Origin: Avimicrobium caecorum
GTDB taxonomy: Bacteria; Bacillota; Clostridia; Oscillospirales; Ruminococcaceae
NCBI GenBank assembly: GCA_904394705.1
Contig: CAJFNJ010000035.1
Coordinates: 7,855 to 71,854 of the forward strand
Length of the DNA stretch: 64,000 nucleotides
Direction of reading: 5' to 3'
Positions 41,430 through 50,900 of the stretch are shown piece by piece. Position numbers and translations under genes: made by a program. The number at the start of each line of letters is the position of its first letter. The first letter of the stretch is position 1. The notes beneath the pieces were generated by a model. It made no database searches, had not been told where the DNA came from, and saw nothing but the letters and a program-made list of their open reading frames with translations.

Positions 41430-41448
41430 TCCCCTGAACAATCCCTCC

Positions 41449-41478
41449 AAAAGCCTTCCCTCCGGGGAAGGCTTTTTT
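41449..41478 (+). terminator. Terminator of the FMN lipoprotein gene
   Basis: AAAAGCCTTCCC, TCCG, GGGAAGGCTTTTTT. Confidence 0.9.
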
Positions 41479-41500
41479 CTGCGGCGGCAGCGGACAGCAC

Positions 41501-41529
41501 TTGTATTGCCGGGCCAGCTGTGATAGAAT
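41501..41529 (+). promoter_or_regulatory. Promoter of the 41657 gene
   Basis: TTGTAT (41501-41506), 17 bp, extended -10 TGTGATAGAAT (TAGAAT 41524-41529). Start site near 41536 gives a 120-nt leader. Confidence 0.65.
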
Positions 41530-41547
41530 AAATACAAATTGGTATAA

Positions 41548-41611
41548 TTGTCTTTATAAGGCCGGGGCAGACCCACTGTTCCGGCCTGGTTTTCAGCCGG
41601 AATAAAGACAA
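41548..41611 (+). ncRNA. Candidate structured cis-regulatory leader RNA
   Basis: The outer stem TTGTCTTTAT (41548-41557) pairs perfectly with ATAAAGACAA (41602-41611). Inside, AGGCCGGGGCAG (41559-41570) pairs along 12 positions with CTGTTCCGGCCT (41576-41587) around an ACCCA loop. CCGGC (41581-41585) can alternatively pair with GCCGG (41596-41600), giving a second, competing hairpin. No known riboswitch class is recognised. Confidence 0.5.
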
Positions 41612-41656
41612 AATCCGAAAACAATCTTTATAGATGCTGTGAGGAGGACAAGGACA

Positions 41657-42139
41657 ATGGGATTTTTCTCGAAGCTGTTCAAGGGTCCGGAGATCGACCT
41701 GGAAAAGAGTGCTGCCAATGCGGCCCGGATGCGGGAGCTGTTTGACGCTGTGGTGCCGGAGGGCAGCAAGTACCGCCTGATCTTCGGCTATACCGAAGAT
41801 GTCAGCCGGTTCAACTACGGCTTTGTACATGGCAGCAAGACCAAAATCGGCAATCTGATTGTGGGCTGGGACGAGGCAGCGGAAACCATCGTGGCTGTGC
41901 CCACAGTGCCGGATCTGTCGGGCTGCGGCGAACCCACCTTCTACCGCCGGTCGGAGATTCTCAAGGCCAGCCGGAACAAGTACCCCACCGATGCCTTTGT
42001 GATCTATCCGGACAAGAAGGGCTATCTTGCCATCAATGCCTATGACTGGCTGGAGGACGAGAGCCTCTATGTCTATGTGGAGCAGGAGAAGGAGCTGGCA
42101 GCCTTCACCGACTTCTTCCAGAACCACTTTGCCAAGTGA
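41657..42139 (+). CDS. Conserved-looking cytoplasmic protein of unknown function
   Basis: 160 residues, no signal peptide or membrane segment. N-terminal MGFFSKLFKGPEIDLEK is amphipathic and could touch the membrane. The core alternates strands and helices (YRLIFGYTEDVSRFNYGFVHGSKTKIGNLIVGWDE, YLAINAYDWLEDESLYVYVEQEKEL). Clean ribosome site and its own promoter, structured leader and terminator argue that it is real and regulated. Family not recognised. Confidence 0.75.
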   Translation: MGFFSKLFKGPEIDLEKSAANAARMRELFDAVVPEGSKYRLIFGYTEDVSRFNYGFVHGSKTKIGNLIVGWDEAAETIVAVPTVPDLSGCGEPTFYRRSEILKASRNKYPTDAFVIYPDKKGYLAINAYDWLEDESLYVYVEQEKELAAFTDFFQNHFAK

Positions 42140-42154
42140 ATCCTTCCCATACAG

Positions 42155-42187
42155 AAAAGAGCTGTCCCGTACGGGACAGCTCTTTTT
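42155..42187. terminator. Bidirectional terminator
   Basis: AAAAGAGCTGTCCC, GTA, GGGACAGCTCTTTTT. Confidence 0.9.
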
Positions 42188-42203
42188 ACAGCTATATGGG
42201 GCC

Positions 42204-43106
42204 TTAAATGTCCAGGGCGGCGTGGTAGCCCTGGTAGACTGCTTGGGTGATGGTGCCGGGGCGGACGCAGTCGCCGATCCAGCGCACAAAGGGAGCGGCA
42301 TTGCAGAGGGCCCGCACATCGGCGGTGTTGGAGCGCTGTCCGGCGGCACAGATGACGGTGCGTCCGGGGATCAGTTCCTCTTCGCCCCGGGCGTTGCGGC
42401 AGATGAGTCCCTCGGGGGTCACAGCCAGGCCGGTGCAGCTGGTATGGCAGGTGACATACTTCTCCAGCTCCTTCATGAGGATGGGCCGCTGACGGATATT
42501 GCAGTCGGAGGCCACCTGTTCCCGCATCTCCACCAGATGTACGGTTTTGCCCTCCATGCCCAGGTGGACAGCGCACTCACAGCCAGCCAGACCGCCGCCC
42601 AGAACCACCACGGTATCCTGAACCTGATCCTTCTTAAGGTAGTAGTCATTGACGATGATGACATTGTCGCCGTCAATGCCGGGCAGACGGGGCACAATGG
42701 GATTGGAGCCCACAGCCAGCAGCAGGGCATCGGGGGCTTCCTCTGCCACCAGTTCGGGGGTGACCGTGGTGTTCAGACGGATCTTGACGCCTTCCCGTTC
42801 AGCGATGCGGGCCAGGGTCACACCCAGCTGATACATCTCATACTTGAAGGGAATGGCCTGTTCCTCCTTGAGGATACCGCCCAGTTCGCCGGTCTTTTCG
42901 CAGAGGGTCACATCATGGCCCCGGCGGGCTGCGGTGACCGCCGCGGCGCCGCCCTTGGCCCGGAGCTCATAGAAGCTCGGGGTACGGGGGCCGACACTGC
43001 AGTCGGCAGTGATGTCGGTGCCGCCCATGGGAGCAGCGAACATCCGGTTGCGGAAGGTGACATTCCCCAGTCTGATGGGGGACGAGAGATGAGGATAATG
43101 GGCCAT
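42204..43106 (-). pseudogene. Old-yellow-enzyme/enoate-reductase-type oxidoreductase with large in-frame internal deletion
   Basis: 300 residues where about 640-680 are usual. Residues 1-54 are the start of an OYE TIM barrel (SPIRLGNVTFRNRMFAAPMG ... FYELRAKGGAA). The sequence then jumps directly into the FAD/NAD module at AAVTAARRGHDVTLCEKTGELGG, skipping the rest of the barrel, the [4Fe-4S] Cys cluster and the GxGxxG FAD motif. The NAD-binding Rossmann (VVVLGGGLAGCECAVHL) and the C-terminus are kept. The junction is near 42944. Reading frame and ribosome site (AAAGGAGG, ATG 43106) are intact, but catalysis is most unlikely. Confidence 0.8.
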
Positions 43107-43290
43107 GGGCTCCTCCTTTGGAAAGTCCCGCTGTCCGGCGGCAGCGCCGGGACAGCCGGAAGATGATTTGTACACTTGTCATTATTATGGCCTGTCTGCC
43201 GGGGGCCCGGCAAGGCCGGAAACACAGCAGGAGAGCGCATCTTTCCAGCAGATACGCTCTCCCGCCGTTCCAAAACAGAAAAAGGTTGGT

Positions 43291-43742
43291 TTACCAGTCC
43301 TTGACCGAGCCGTCAAAGGCCCGCCGGGCAGCAGCGCCGCCGCGTTCATTGCTGGGATAGAGCTCCTCGGCATTGTCTGCCAGTTCCACACCGATGCCCG
43401 GGGCTTCGGGAATCACCATGCAGCCGTTTTCAAACCGCAGGGGTTCCCTGACCATGGCGTCCTCGGCGCCGCCCAGACAGAAGCCGGGCAGTTCCTGGAT
43501 GCCCAGGTTGGGAATGCTGGCGCAGAGCTGCAGGCAGGCCGCTGTGGAGACCGGCCCCAGGGGATTGTGGGGGATCACCAGCACATCGTGGGCCTCTGCC
43601 AGGGCGCAGATCTTCTTGGCGGTGGTGATGCCGCCTACCACGCACACATCCGGGCGCACATACTGGGCCGCATGGCGGGAGAGCAGCAGCTCAAATTCCC
43701 GCAGGCTGCTGAACCGTTCACCGGTGGCAATGGGCGCAATGA
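43291..43742 (-). pseudogene. 5'-truncated mandelate racemase/enolase-superfamily dehydratase
   Basis: Only the C-terminal third of a sugar-acid dehydratase (galactonate dehydratase DgoD-like) remains: IAPIATGERFSSLREFELLL, YVRPDVCVVGGITTAKKICALAEAHDVLVIPHNPLGPVSTAACLQL, ending in SVKDW. The barrel with the metal ligands and the general-base lysine is absent. The homology begins abruptly near 43742, where the promoter region of the divergent deaminase starts. It lies upstream of the OYE remnant on the same strand, so both probably come from one decayed sugar-acid operon. Confidence 0.8.
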
Positions 43743-43795
43743 AAGGATTTGGAACTTTTTTGGAAAAACCGGCGGCATCCGGGCAGAAAAAGTCC

Positions 43796-43824
43796 TTGCA
43801 AACCGGCAGTCAGACCGCTATAAT
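43796..43824 (+). promoter_or_regulatory. Promoter of the MtaD-like gene
   Basis: TTGCAA (43796-43801), 17 bp, TATAAT (43819-43824), just outside the truncated dehydratase. Confidence 0.75.
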
Positions 43825-43869
43825 TGTACCAATTACCATGCCGGACTGGAGCGGAAAGGAGAGCAGAGA

Positions 43870-45162
43870 ATGCTGTTTGAGAAGATCACACTGATCGATG
43901 GGAATTATGAGGAAAAACGGGATATGTACCTCGAGACGGAGGGAAACCGGATTGTCTATATCGGAACCGAACGCCCGGAGGGTTACACCGGGGAGACCTA
44001 TGACGGACGGAACAAGGCGGCACTGCCGGGGTTTTACAATATCCACTGTCATATTCCCGATACCCTGCTCCGGGGGTATGGCGAGGGTCTGCCCCTGCAC
44101 CGGTGGCTCACCGAGAAGATGTTCCCCTTTGAGGCAAAGCTCACCGAGGAAGATGTCTACTGGAGCTCGATGCTGGGTGCCTGTGAACTGATCCGCAGCG
44201 GTGCGGCTTCCTTTAATGATATGTTCTATAAGCTGGAGTGGATCGAGCGGGCCGTCCGGGACAGCGGTCTCAAGGCCAATCTCAGCTTTGGTGTATCGGC
44301 ACTGCCGGGACTGGACAGTTACCGGGAGTATGCCGCCTATGCGGAGACTGAAGCCCTGCGCCGGCGTCTGGCAGAGGCAGGGGACGACCGTGTCCGGGCG
44401 GATGTGGGACTCCATGCCGAGTACACCTCCCATGAGGGACTGATGCGGGACGTGGCGGACTATGCCCGGGAAGCGGGCCTGCGGGTGCACCTGCACCTCT
44501 CCGAGACCCGCAAGGAGCATGAGGAGTGCAAGACCCGGCATAACGGCCTGACCCCGGCGGCACTGTTCGAGCGGGTGGGGCTCTTTGATGTCCCGGCCAT
44601 TGCCGCCCACTGTGTCTGGATCGAAGGGGAGGACTTTGATATTCTCCGGGACAAGGGCGTGACTGTGGCGCACAACCCCTCCAGCAATATGAAGCTGGGC
44701 AGCGGCTTTGCCCCGGTGAAGAAGATGCTGGAAGCGGGTATCCGGGTGGGCATCGGCACCGACGGCGCCGCCAGCAACAACAACCTCAATATGCTGGAGG
44801 AGGTTACCCTGGCTTCGATGATCGGCAAGGGCATCACCGGTGATCCCACCTTCCTGGGGCCGCGCCAGCTGCTGGAACTGAGCTGCCGCAACGGCGCCCT
44901 GGCCCAGGGCCGTACCGACTGCGGCGCCCTGGAGGTGGGCAGCCGGGCGGACATCGTGGTCTACGATCTGGACAAGCCCCATCTCCAGCCGGTGTATGAG
45001 GCGCTGCCCAATCTCTTCTATGCCGCCGGTGCCTCGGACATCTGCCTCAATATGATCGATGGCGAAGTGGTCTATCGGGACGGCATGCTCACCCGCATCG
45101 ATGAGGAAAAGGTCATGGCGGAGGCCCGCAGCCGTTCCGTCCGGATTCTCTCGGAACTCTGA
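43870..45162 (+). CDS. mtaD: Amidohydrolase: 5-methylthioadenosine/S-adenosylhomocysteine deaminase-like
   Basis: 430 residues, metal-dependent amidohydrolase barrel. Zinc ligands H59 and H61 (NIHCHIPDTLLRG), later HLHLSETRKE, IAAHCVW and catalytic D in GTDGAASNN. The GLPLHRWLTEKMFPFE loop is typical of the MTA/SAH/adenosine deaminase and SsnA/TrzN branch. It probably deaminates a purine nucleoside in the methionine-salvage route; a guanine- or chlorohydrolase-like activity is not excluded. ATG 43870 follows AAAGGAGAG. Confidence 0.85.
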   Translation: MLFEKITLIDGNYEEKRDMYLETEGNRIVYIGTERPEGYTGETYDGRNKAALPGFYNIHCHIPDTLLRGYGEGLPLHRWLTEKMFPFEAKLTEEDVYWSSMLGACELIRSGAASFNDMFYKLEWIERAVRDSGLKANLSFGVSALPGLDSYREYAAYAETEALRRRLAEAGDDRVRADVGLHAEYTSHEGLMRDVADYAREAGLRVHLHLSETRKEHEECKTRHNGLTPAALFERVGLFDVPAIAAHCVWIEGEDFDILRDKGVTVAHNPSSNMKLGSGFAPVKKMLEAGIRVGIGTDGAASNNNLNMLEEVTLASMIGKGITGDPTFLGPRQLLELSCRNGALAQGRTDCGALEVGSRADIVVYDLDKPHLQPVYEALPNLFYAAGASDICLNMIDGEVVYRDGMLTRIDEEKVMAEARSRSVRILSEL

Positions 45163-45175
45163 TTGCAGCAAAATG

Positions 45176-45214
45176 AAATCCCCCTCCCGTACCTGACCGG
45201 GAGGGGGATTTTTT
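45176..45214 (+). terminator. Terminator of the MtaD-like gene
   Basis: AAATCCCCCTCCCG, loop, CGGGAGGGGGATTTTTT. The following 45215-45440 stretch is GC-rich with no supported gene. Confidence 0.9.
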
Positions 45215-45445
45215 GCCTGCGGGAGCCCGGGGGAGCGCCAAGTATACCGTCCTGGCTTTCCTGGCGTCCGCTCTCGCAGAACGCCCTTCCCGCACCTGCC
45301 CCGGAGAGGGTTAGACTGCCGGGGCTCTCAGCAGACCGCAGGCGCACTCTTCCACCCCTCCGGCACACGCCCCCACAGACCTCCCTCCACCTTTCCGGGC
45401 GCTCCATGGAGAAATCCACCGGGGGATTTTTGTATAAAACCGGGA

Positions 45446-45474
45446 TTGAAGCAGGCTCCGGCAGCTTTTATAAT
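45446..45474 (+). promoter_or_regulatory. Promoter of the immunity-like operon
   Basis: TTGAAG (45446-45451), 17 bp, TATAAT (45469-45474). Confidence 0.7.
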
Positions 45475-45535
45475 AGAGGAGGAAGCTCCTGCAAAAGCAG
45501 GGGCAGAAACCGGAAAACAGGGAGGGAATACAGCA

Positions 45536-46327
45536 ATGCATCGGATTCTGGCGCAGGTCTGTGCCATCGCCGAACGGGAGCGGGCAGAATGGCTGCCCGA
45601 GGTCACCCCGCAGCAGCTGGAACAGGACGGGGCAGTTTTTTATATGAACAGCCAGAACGGCACCGAATTTGACTGGTATGTCAATGACCGTCTGCCGTCC
45701 TTTATGGTGTTTTATAACGACAAGGCAAATCTCGGGGCAGTCAAGCTGCATCTCAACCGGAACGGCACGGTGTCGGTCTATCTCTACGGGGAGCAGGGAA
45801 CCAGGCTGCAAAAGCAGGAGACACTCCCGGCAGAGTACACCGAGGAGGAGCTTCTCGGGCTGGCGGTGCAGCTGCGGCAGGCGGCGGATGACCAGCGGCG
45901 GTGGGACGCCGATATCCGGCTGCTGGCAGCGGATGGGGCTGTTCCGGAGGCCGAAGCGATTCAGCAGTTCCAAAGCCATGGGGAGAGCTATGCAGCCATG
46001 CGGCAGCGCCGGATGCTGCTGGCACAGAATGCCATTGTGTCCCGGAAGATCCTGGACGAGGGCTGGAAGGTGGGCTATATGGAGCGCACCGAGACCGACC
46101 GGGACGGGGACAGCGGATGGTTCTTCGCCTCGGGCACCGAGGAGCCGGGCTATCTGGACGACTATCATCATCTGGCACTTGTGCCGGTGGGGATTGTATG
46201 GCAGCAGTTTGACCCGGATATTTTCCGGTACCTGGACAGTCCCGCAGGCACCCGGCTGATGCGGGTCTCGGAGGATCGCTTTGAGCCGGATCAGCCGGAC
46301 CGGGAGATCTGTGCTGTCCGGCGGTGA
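45536..46327 (+). CDS. Protein with C-terminal DUF2185 / Imm33-like domain
   Basis: 263 residues, cytoplasmic. Residues about 175-263 match the DUF2185 (Imm33) pattern: AIVSRKILDEGWKVGYMERTE, DSGWFFASGTEEPGYLDD, and WQQFDPDIFRYLDSPAGTRLMR. The N-terminal part is acidic with a YVNDRLPSFMVFYND segment and is not recognised. Imm33 proteins are found in polymorphic-toxin immunity loci, but also alone. ATG 45536 follows AGGGAGG. First gene of a three-gene set read towards the giant surface-protein gene. Confidence 0.75.
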   Translation: MHRILAQVCAIAERERAEWLPEVTPQQLEQDGAVFYMNSQNGTEFDWYVNDRLPSFMVFYNDKANLGAVKLHLNRNGTVSVYLYGEQGTRLQKQETLPAEYTEEELLGLAVQLRQAADDQRRWDADIRLLAADGAVPEAEAIQQFQSHGESYAAMRQRRMLLAQNAIVSRKILDEGWKVGYMERTETDRDGDSGWFFASGTEEPGYLDDYHHLALVPVGIVWQQFDPDIFRYLDSPAGTRLMRVSEDRFEPDQPDREICAVRR

Positions 46328-46384
46328 GCGGACTTTTCCAACACTGTTCCGATGCATGGAGATAGAATACAGGAGGTATGGAAT

Positions 46385-46792
46385 ATGGCGCTTTTTCCCT
46401 GGAGTAAAAACAAAACCCCTGCCCTGCCGGGGCCATCGGCAGAACTGCCCTGGACTCTGACTGTGGGGGTAGACCCGGGCACCTGCTCTGATCCCACCTG
46501 GCAGCAGGTGGAGGAGGGGCTTTATGGCCTGAACCAGGAGCAGGACAGCTTTCTGATCCTGGAGCAGCAGGACCCGCAGAACCCCAATGCCTACTGGTTT
46601 ATCCAGTGCGCGGTGGCACGGATGGGGCCGGATCAGGGCCGGTATTCGGTGGAGGTCGGCTTCCCGGGCGCCGGGGGCGGGGAACTGTGGGTGCATCTGG
46701 TGTCCGACGCCGGACAGGCAGCGGCCTATTTCTCCGCCGCTTATCAGCACAGGAAGATCGACTTCACCGGTTTTGAGAAAGAGGAACTCTGA
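46385..46792 (+). CDS. Small protein of the immunity-like operon
   Basis: 135 residues, no signal peptide. WTLTVGVDPGTCSDPTWQQVEEGLYGLNQEQDSFLILEQ and a mid-protein glycine-rich turn (FPGAGGGELWVHL) suggest a compact alpha-beta protein. ATG 46385 follows ACAGGAGG; the earlier in-frame ATG 46352 lacks a site. It sits 57 bp after the Imm33-like gene and 29 bp before the next gene. Family not recognised; its place suggests the same role as its neighbours. Confidence 0.65.
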   Translation: MALFPWSKNKTPALPGPSAELPWTLTVGVDPGTCSDPTWQQVEEGLYGLNQEQDSFLILEQQDPQNPNAYWFIQCAVARMGPDQGRYSVEVGFPGAGGGELWVHLVSDAGQAAAYFSAAYQHRKIDFTGFEKEEL

Positions 46793-46821
46793 TCCCCGGG
46801 CCGCAGACAGGAGGAAACAGA

Positions 46822-47817
46822 ATGGAACACAGCAGCCATCTTCCGGACTGGGAGGAGTATAGGGCGATGTCCCGGGAGGAAAAGGCAGCCCTCGCCAAGG
46901 CCATCGGGGCAGAAACCGGCATGGACTATAAGGGAATTGTCTGTTACAGCCGGTGGGGCACGGAACTGGAAACAGCCCTCTATCAGAGGGAGGGGGCGGA
47001 GTTTGTGTTCCTGCCGGGCAAGCGGACCGAACTGGGCTGGAATGGCCTGCCGGAGCAGTCGGAGGAAAGCGGATTCCTTGCGGCACTGGAGCAGGACATT
47101 GCGGAATACTGGGGCGGACAGTACCAGCCGGAGGAGATCCTGCGGCTGCTCACCACTCCACGGCGGACGGTGACGATCCCGCCCCTGCTGGCAGAGCGGA
47201 TTCCCCGCAGCTGTGAAAACAGCAGTGTGATCCCGCTGGACGAATTGAGCGAGGCCGGACAAAAGGCAGCGGCACAGCTGCAAAGCAATCCCCGGAGCAG
47301 GTGCATGATCTTTGACAGTTTTGAGCCGGGGAATCCCAAACTCCGGCTGACCCGGCTGAAAAGCGGAGAGATACAGGCGGAGATCCTGCGTCCGGAGAGC
47401 CCGGCGGAACTGTGGCGGCGTCTGGAGCAGGAGGGTTTCACCCTGCCGGATGGCGACCTCTGGGAGTATCTCTGCGGCGGGGAGAACGGAGCCCTGTTCC
47501 CCTGGGGCGACCGTCTGCCTGAGCCAAAGGAGCTCTCCTGGCGGGAGAATGGCTTTGGCCTGAGGATCGGCTATGACCATGAGGGATACCGCCGGGAGGT
47601 GATCCGGGACTGTCCCTGGCCGTTCCGGGGCGGCGATGGCGGAGAGCTGGCCTGTTATGGAACCCTCCCGGCACTGGGCCCTGTGGTGGGATCGGCACAT
47701 TTCCTGGGGTGGTTCGGCAGCAGCTGGGACGAGAACCGGGAGAGCATTGAAATGCTGCTCATGGACGGCCTGGACGGGGAGTATGATTTCTTCCGCCGGA
47801 TTCTGCTGCTGGGATAG
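46822..47817 (+). CDS. Protein with formylglycine-generating-enzyme-like segment
   Basis: 331 residues, cytoplasmic. FVFLPGKRTELGWNG (61-75) and LPDGDLWEYLCGGENGALFPWGD (208-230) resemble the FV-I-GG-x-x-MG and LPTEAEWEYAARGG..FPWGD blocks of the sulfatase-modifying-factor (FGE) fold. The two catalytic Cys of true FGE are not in place, so it is probably a binding relative, not a sulfatase activator. ATG 46822 follows CAGGAGG. Third gene of the immunity-like operon. Confidence 0.65.
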   Translation: MEHSSHLPDWEEYRAMSREEKAALAKAIGAETGMDYKGIVCYSRWGTELETALYQREGAEFVFLPGKRTELGWNGLPEQSEESGFLAALEQDIAEYWGGQYQPEEILRLLTTPRRTVTIPPLLAERIPRSCENSSVIPLDELSEAGQKAAAQLQSNPRSRCMIFDSFEPGNPKLRLTRLKSGEIQAEILRPESPAELWRRLEQEGFTLPDGDLWEYLCGGENGALFPWGDRLPEPKELSWRENGFGLRIGYDHEGYRREVIRDCPWPFRGGDGGELACYGTLPALGPVVGSAHFLGWFGSSWDENRESIEMLLMDGLDGEYDFFRRILLLG

Positions 47818-47856
47818 CGGGAGAGCCGTCCCCATCTGAATCAAAAACAGCGCACA

Positions 47857-47913
47857 GCAAAGCCCCCTGGATAGAACCAAGTGCGGTTCTGTTCCAGGGG
47901 GCTTTGCTTTTTG
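47857..47913. terminator. Long bidirectional terminator
   Basis: AGCAAAGCCCCCTGG...GAACC arms with GGTTC...CCAGGGGGCTTTGCT and T runs; it separates the immunity-like operon from the convergent surface-protein gene. Confidence 0.9.
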
Positions 47914-47966
47914 TTATGGGGTGTATCAGAAATCAGCCCGGGAAAGGGCTGCCTGATGCCAGGGGA

Positions 47967-50900
47967 TTATTTGCCGTCCGGGCGGGTCAGCCAGCCGGTG
48001 AGGAGCGCAAGTCCTGCCACTGCCAGGGTCCAGGGAGAGGCGAGGACAAAGCCGTTCCAGCCGGTGGTGAGCAGGGCAACGCCCACAGCGCCTGCGGCGG
48101 TGAGCGCAGCTGGCAGACGGGACCTGCCCCGGTTCGGATGACGCAGGGCAGCCAGCAGGACAGCGACGGCGGCGCCCACAGCACTGAGCAGCACAAAGGG
48201 CTTTCCGGTCGGAATATCTGTGGTGCTGCTGGGTTCTGCCGGCTGTTCCGGAGCCGGCGATTCCGGCTCTTCCGGGGACTCAGGGACAGCGGAGGTATCC
48301 GGTTCCGGTGCTGTCTCCGGAGCCGGGGTGACCGTATTCTCCGGCGGCAGTTCTGCGGGCTCCGACGGCTCAGTCACAGCCGGAGCCGGGGAGTCAGAGC
48401 TGTCGTCTGAATCACTGTCATCGCCGCCATGGTCCGGCTGGGCGTTGGAATAGAGCACCGCATAGTCCGAGAACCGCTTCGCAAAGATGGTGAGCACCGT
48501 CCGGTCCTCATTGAGGACGAAATACTCGCCCCACTGGTTCCCGGCGGCGGGGATCTCCTCGATCCCGCCGTCATGCTCCCGCAGCACCCGGTATTCCCGG
48601 CAGTTCTGCAGTCCGCCGTCCAGAGGGATCACGATCTCCATGAGCAGATTGCTCTCGGAGATGGGTTCCGTTCCGCCCAGCGAAGCGCCGCTGGCTTCAA
48701 ACCGGGATTTCTCCAGGGTGAGCGCCAGGGTGAGCCCCTCCCGGAAGCTGCCGGCGTTCTGTACCGCCTCTTCCAGGGCGCTGCCCGGTGCCGGACTGGA
48801 ATCCTGTACGGTCATGCAGATCTCCACCTTACCGCCGCTTTCCACCAGGGTGCGGTCGGCTTCGGTGTAGACCTGGTCGGGCTGCTGGTCAAAGAGCCGG
48901 TCCAGATTGCCCACCACCACATCCGGTGCGCCGTCCAGGACTTTCAGCACCGAATTGGTCTTGCCCCGGGGCAGCCGGATGGTGCACTGGGCCGTTTCAG
49001 AGCCGGTGAGCAGGATTTTTTCGGTCTGGGTGATCTCGCCATAGGAGGCCACCAGGTTGTAGGCTCCGGGCGGAAGCTGCCGGAACGCAAAGCTGCCGTC
49101 CGCATCGGTGAGGACTTCGTCCAGCGTCTGATTGCCCCGCGTCAGGGTGATCAGGACCTGCCCCGCAGGCTGGGGGTCGGATTCATCGTCCCAGACCACC
49201 GAGCCGCCGATCTCGCCGGAGGCTTCGGCCCAGACAGCGGTGAAGGTCACCGCGGATGCCGGCATGGTAAAGCTGGCGCCGGGCTGATAGATCCTGCCGC
49301 CGGATTCCCAGCCGATAAACTGGTATCCGGTGCGTTCCAGAGTGCCGGAGCCGGGCAGGAACAGCAGGTTCCCGGCAAGGCTGTCCGGCAGGGAGGGCGG
49401 GGTTCCGGTGACCTCCTCAGCGCCGGGCAGGAAGGTGATGGGATAGACCGCCGGTGCGGCAGTCTGATAGATCTCCAGGATTCCCACCGGCTCGGGGGAG
49501 CCATCGGCGCTGCCGGTGTGGCGGTAGTTGGAGTCGGTGATCTCCGCCAGGATGGTATAGCGTCCCGGCTCGGTGGGGGCGTCGGTTGCCGGACCGTCTG
49601 TACTCTGATATCTGAGGGTGATCCGGTCAAATTCCTGTCCCAGGGCCTGGGCGGTGACCCGGGCGGTATGGGGCTGCCCGTCATAGGGGACGCTGTTTTC
49701 CGACGACTGGAAGAGAACCGCCGCCGGGCGGATCACAAAGGTGACCGTACCGTTTCCAAGGAGATAGTTGCGGCTTCTCTCGCCCGAAAGCCGGGCAGTG
49801 ACGCCGGGATAACTGCCGGCGTCGGTCTGTTCGGTAGTCTGGGTCAGGACGGTGACCTTGCCCTGATCCGCCGGGACAACGCCCACCAGTCCGGCAATTT
49901 CCGGGGACTGGGGAAGCCCGTTGTAGACGGTGTCCAGCCCCTTCCAGGTGGCGGTGATCCGCCGCTGTGCCACAGTGAACGGCCCGGACTGTACGGTGAC
50001 AGCCTCATAGTTTCCGGTGGCGGCGAAGGTCACAGCTGCCTGATAGCTTCCGGCTTCAGAGGGGAGGTCGGGTGAGTCATAGGCGGTGCCGTCAGAGAGG
50101 GTGCCGGTGTAGCGGAAGGTGAGCGATCCGGTGCTGTTGGTATCCGAAACCACCACCGGCTGGGAGGGGGTGTCCCCGTAGGTCCAGCCCGCTATGGTCA
50201 CGGAACCGCTTCCCGCTGCCCTGGCAATGTCCACCGTGACATAGTCCGGCTGCGCCAGGGTGTAGTTGACGGCGTCCGCTCCGGTCAGGGCATAGCCGCT
50301 CACCGTTACCGGCAGAGCGGTTCCGGCGTCCGGCACGGCAATGGTGCCCCGGGCCCGGGTGCTGTCCAGTGCCGCATCGTCCGGAACCCCGTCCCGGATG
50401 ACGATGGCGGATTCGTCCAGGCTGCCGCCGGTCAGGGTTACGGCAGTGCTGTCCGGGTCATAGACCCGGTTCTGGGCAGTGATGCCCGCAATGGTCAGCT
50501 TCCTGGGAGCCACCGCCACAGAAACGGTGTGCTCCACCGGGGCGTAATTGGGGTCGTCCGGGGTAAATACCACCGTACAGCCTGTGTTTTCCACCGTGGG
50601 AATGGCCTCGGGGGTTTTCCAGGCATAGGTGCCCTTCCCCTGCTGGTCGCCGCCGGTGAGGACGCTTTCCCGCAGGGTTTCGCCATAGGTGAGCGCCCCT
50701 GCTTCGGGCCAGGTCATGGCGTCGGCCTCGGGATAGGCTGTGCCGGTGATCTCCAGCGTACCGGCCTTCTGTTCCCGCAGACTGTCGTCCGTGCCGTCAA
50801 ACCGGAGGTTGTCATTTTCCAGCGTGAGTATAATGTCATAGCTGCCGGTGTTCACCGGGGTGACAGGCGTTCCGCCCTGCTCATAGCGGACGGTGTAGTC

